This document shows positions 63,366 through 64,000 of a stretch of DNA of 64,000 nt, piece after piece. Source of the stretch: Candidatus Krumholzibacteriota bacterium (GTDB taxonomy: Bacteria; Krumholzibacteriota; Krumholzibacteriia; LZORAL124-64-63); contig JAKLEB010000001.1 in NCBI GenBank assembly GCA_022711765.1, positions 2,028,694-2,092,693 on the forward strand, in the 5' to 3' direction. Numbering within the stretch: position 1 is the stretch's first letter; each line of letters begins with the position of its first letter. The position numbers were made by a program, and so were the translations under genes. The notes under the pieces were generated by a model. It saw nothing but the letters and a program-made list of their open reading frames with translations. It searched no databases and was not told the DNA's origin.

Positions 63366-64000
63366 ATGTTCCTGTCGAACCTGTCGATCAAGCGGCCGGT
63401 CTTCGCCGCCGTGCTGATGCTCGCCCTCGTGACCCTCGGCCTCTTCTCGTACCGCCGCCTGGCGATCGACATGTGGCCGGACGTCGAGATCCCCTACATC
63501 ACGGTGATCACCGCCTTCCCCGGGGCCGCGCCCGAGACGGTCGAGCGCGAGGTGAGCAAGCGCATCGAGGAAGCCGTCAACCCGATCTCCGGCGTCCGCC
63601 ACGTCGGGTCGGTGTCCCGCGAGAGCATCTCGACCGTGTGGATCGAGTTCGCGCTGGAAATCGACGTCGCCGAGGCGGTCCAGGAGGCGCGCGTCAAGAT
63701 CGGCGCGATCCGTGACGAGTTGCCGGCGGAGATCGCCGAACCCGTCGTCGAGAAGATCGACTTCTCGTCGATGCCCGTCGTCTCGCTCGCCGTGCGGGCC
63801 GCCGAGCTGGCGCCGCGCGAGCTGACGGACCTCGCGGAGAAGCTGGTCCAGCGCCGCGTCGAGAACATCGAGGGTGTCGGCAAGGTCGACCTCGTCGGGA
63901 CGGCATTTCGCGAGGTCGCGGTCGAGATCCAGCCCGAACGCCTGCTGGCCCTGGACCTCGGCGTGGACGACGTCATCGCCGGCCTGCGGGCGGAGAACGT
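63366..64000 (+). CDS. RND family efflux transporter, truncated by the window end
   Basis: The first 211 residues of an HAE-type RND pump: helix 1 (FAAVLMLALVTLGLFSY) preceded by FLSNLSIKRPVF, then porter-domain markers DMWPDVEIPYITVITAFPGA, ETVEREVSKRIEEAVN, GVRHVGSVSRESIS, and NIEGVGKVDLVG. A full pump has about 1030 residues, so some 80% is outside. Start ATG 63366 is 3 nt after the adaptor stop. No sign of damage. Confidence 0.95.
   Translation, partial: MFLSNLSIKRPVFAAVLMLALVTLGLFSYRRLAIDMWPDVEIPYITVITAFPGAAPETVEREVSKRIEEAVNPISGVRHVGSVSRESISTVWIEFALEIDVAEAVQEARVKIGAIRDELPAEIAEPVVEKIDFSSMPVVSLAVRAAELAPRELTDLAEKLVQRRVENIEGVGKVDLVGTAFREVAVEIQPERLLALDLGVDDVIAGLRAEN

Noticed and set aside
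1..64000. tRNA, rRNA, insertion sequences, integrase or phage genes
   Set aside because: I looked for cloverleaf ends, transposase motifs and terminal repeats and saw none; composition is even apart from short AT-rich promoters.

Overview
The window is high-GC, densely packed bacterial chromosome with short spacers, many ATGA or GTGA overlaps, and no tRNA, rRNA, CRISPR array or insertion sequence that I can see. Three secreted proteins end in the FlgD-like sorting tail with the motif PNPFNP, one of them a gingipain-type C25 protease. TPR-rich regulators, hybrid kinases and M64, S9 and M16 peptidases are also present. This profile fits an uncultured high-GC lineage of the FCB superphylum (Krumholzibacteriota, Eisenbacteria or Latescibacteria-like). 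The placement is inference from gene content only.

Layout. 0.3-4.4 kb: two paralogous RRM RNA-binding protein genes, each with a long leader, flank an operon of PilZ protein, M64 peptidase and hemolysin III protein. 4.4-8.5 kb: short Rho factor, dienelactone hydrolase, type IV pilin-like protein, Asp-rich lipoprotein. 8.7-11.6 kb: Rrf2 regulator divergent from a quinol-type nitric oxide reductase, with two inverted repeats between them. 11.8-15.4 kb: adenylate kinase, then a DSF synthase (RpfF-like) followed by an RpfC-like hybrid sensor kinase. 15.4-25.5 kb: a sorted secreted protein, an operon of prolyl oligopeptidase and two M16 peptidases (second catalytically dead), and a TPR/GAF/sigma-54 activator preceded by a small secreted protein. 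26-35 kb: a 1770-residue repeat protein convergent with the C25 protease. 35-38 kb: fused double adenylate kinase and isocitrate dehydrogenase-type enzyme. 38-43 kb: TonB receptor, YfiR-like protein, hybrid kinase. 43-50 kb: a seven-gene hdrCBA-flxDCBA electron-bifurcation operon preceded by a membrane protein gene. 50-58.6 kb: a B12/radical SAM protein, then (minus strand) ECF sigma, zinc anti-sigma, TPR-CHAT protease, CPBP intramembrane protease and a polytopic membrane protein. 58.7-64 kb: GH130 phosphorylase with an asparagine synthetase homologue, then a TetR-controlled RND efflux operon cut by the window end.

How genes work together. The most notable proposals are (i) a sigma/anti-sigma/CHAT/CPBP module that could form a two-step proteolytic switch with a periplasmic CHAT protease as first cutter; (ii) a complete DSF synthase/sensor pair outside Proteobacteria; and (iii) the two RRM genes, which share promoter, leader block and hairpin positions, suggesting a structured regulatory leader. 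Energy genes (NO reductase, Hdr-Flx without hydrogenase subunits, NAD-type isocitrate dehydrogenase family member) point to a flexible respiratory or fermentative metabolism.
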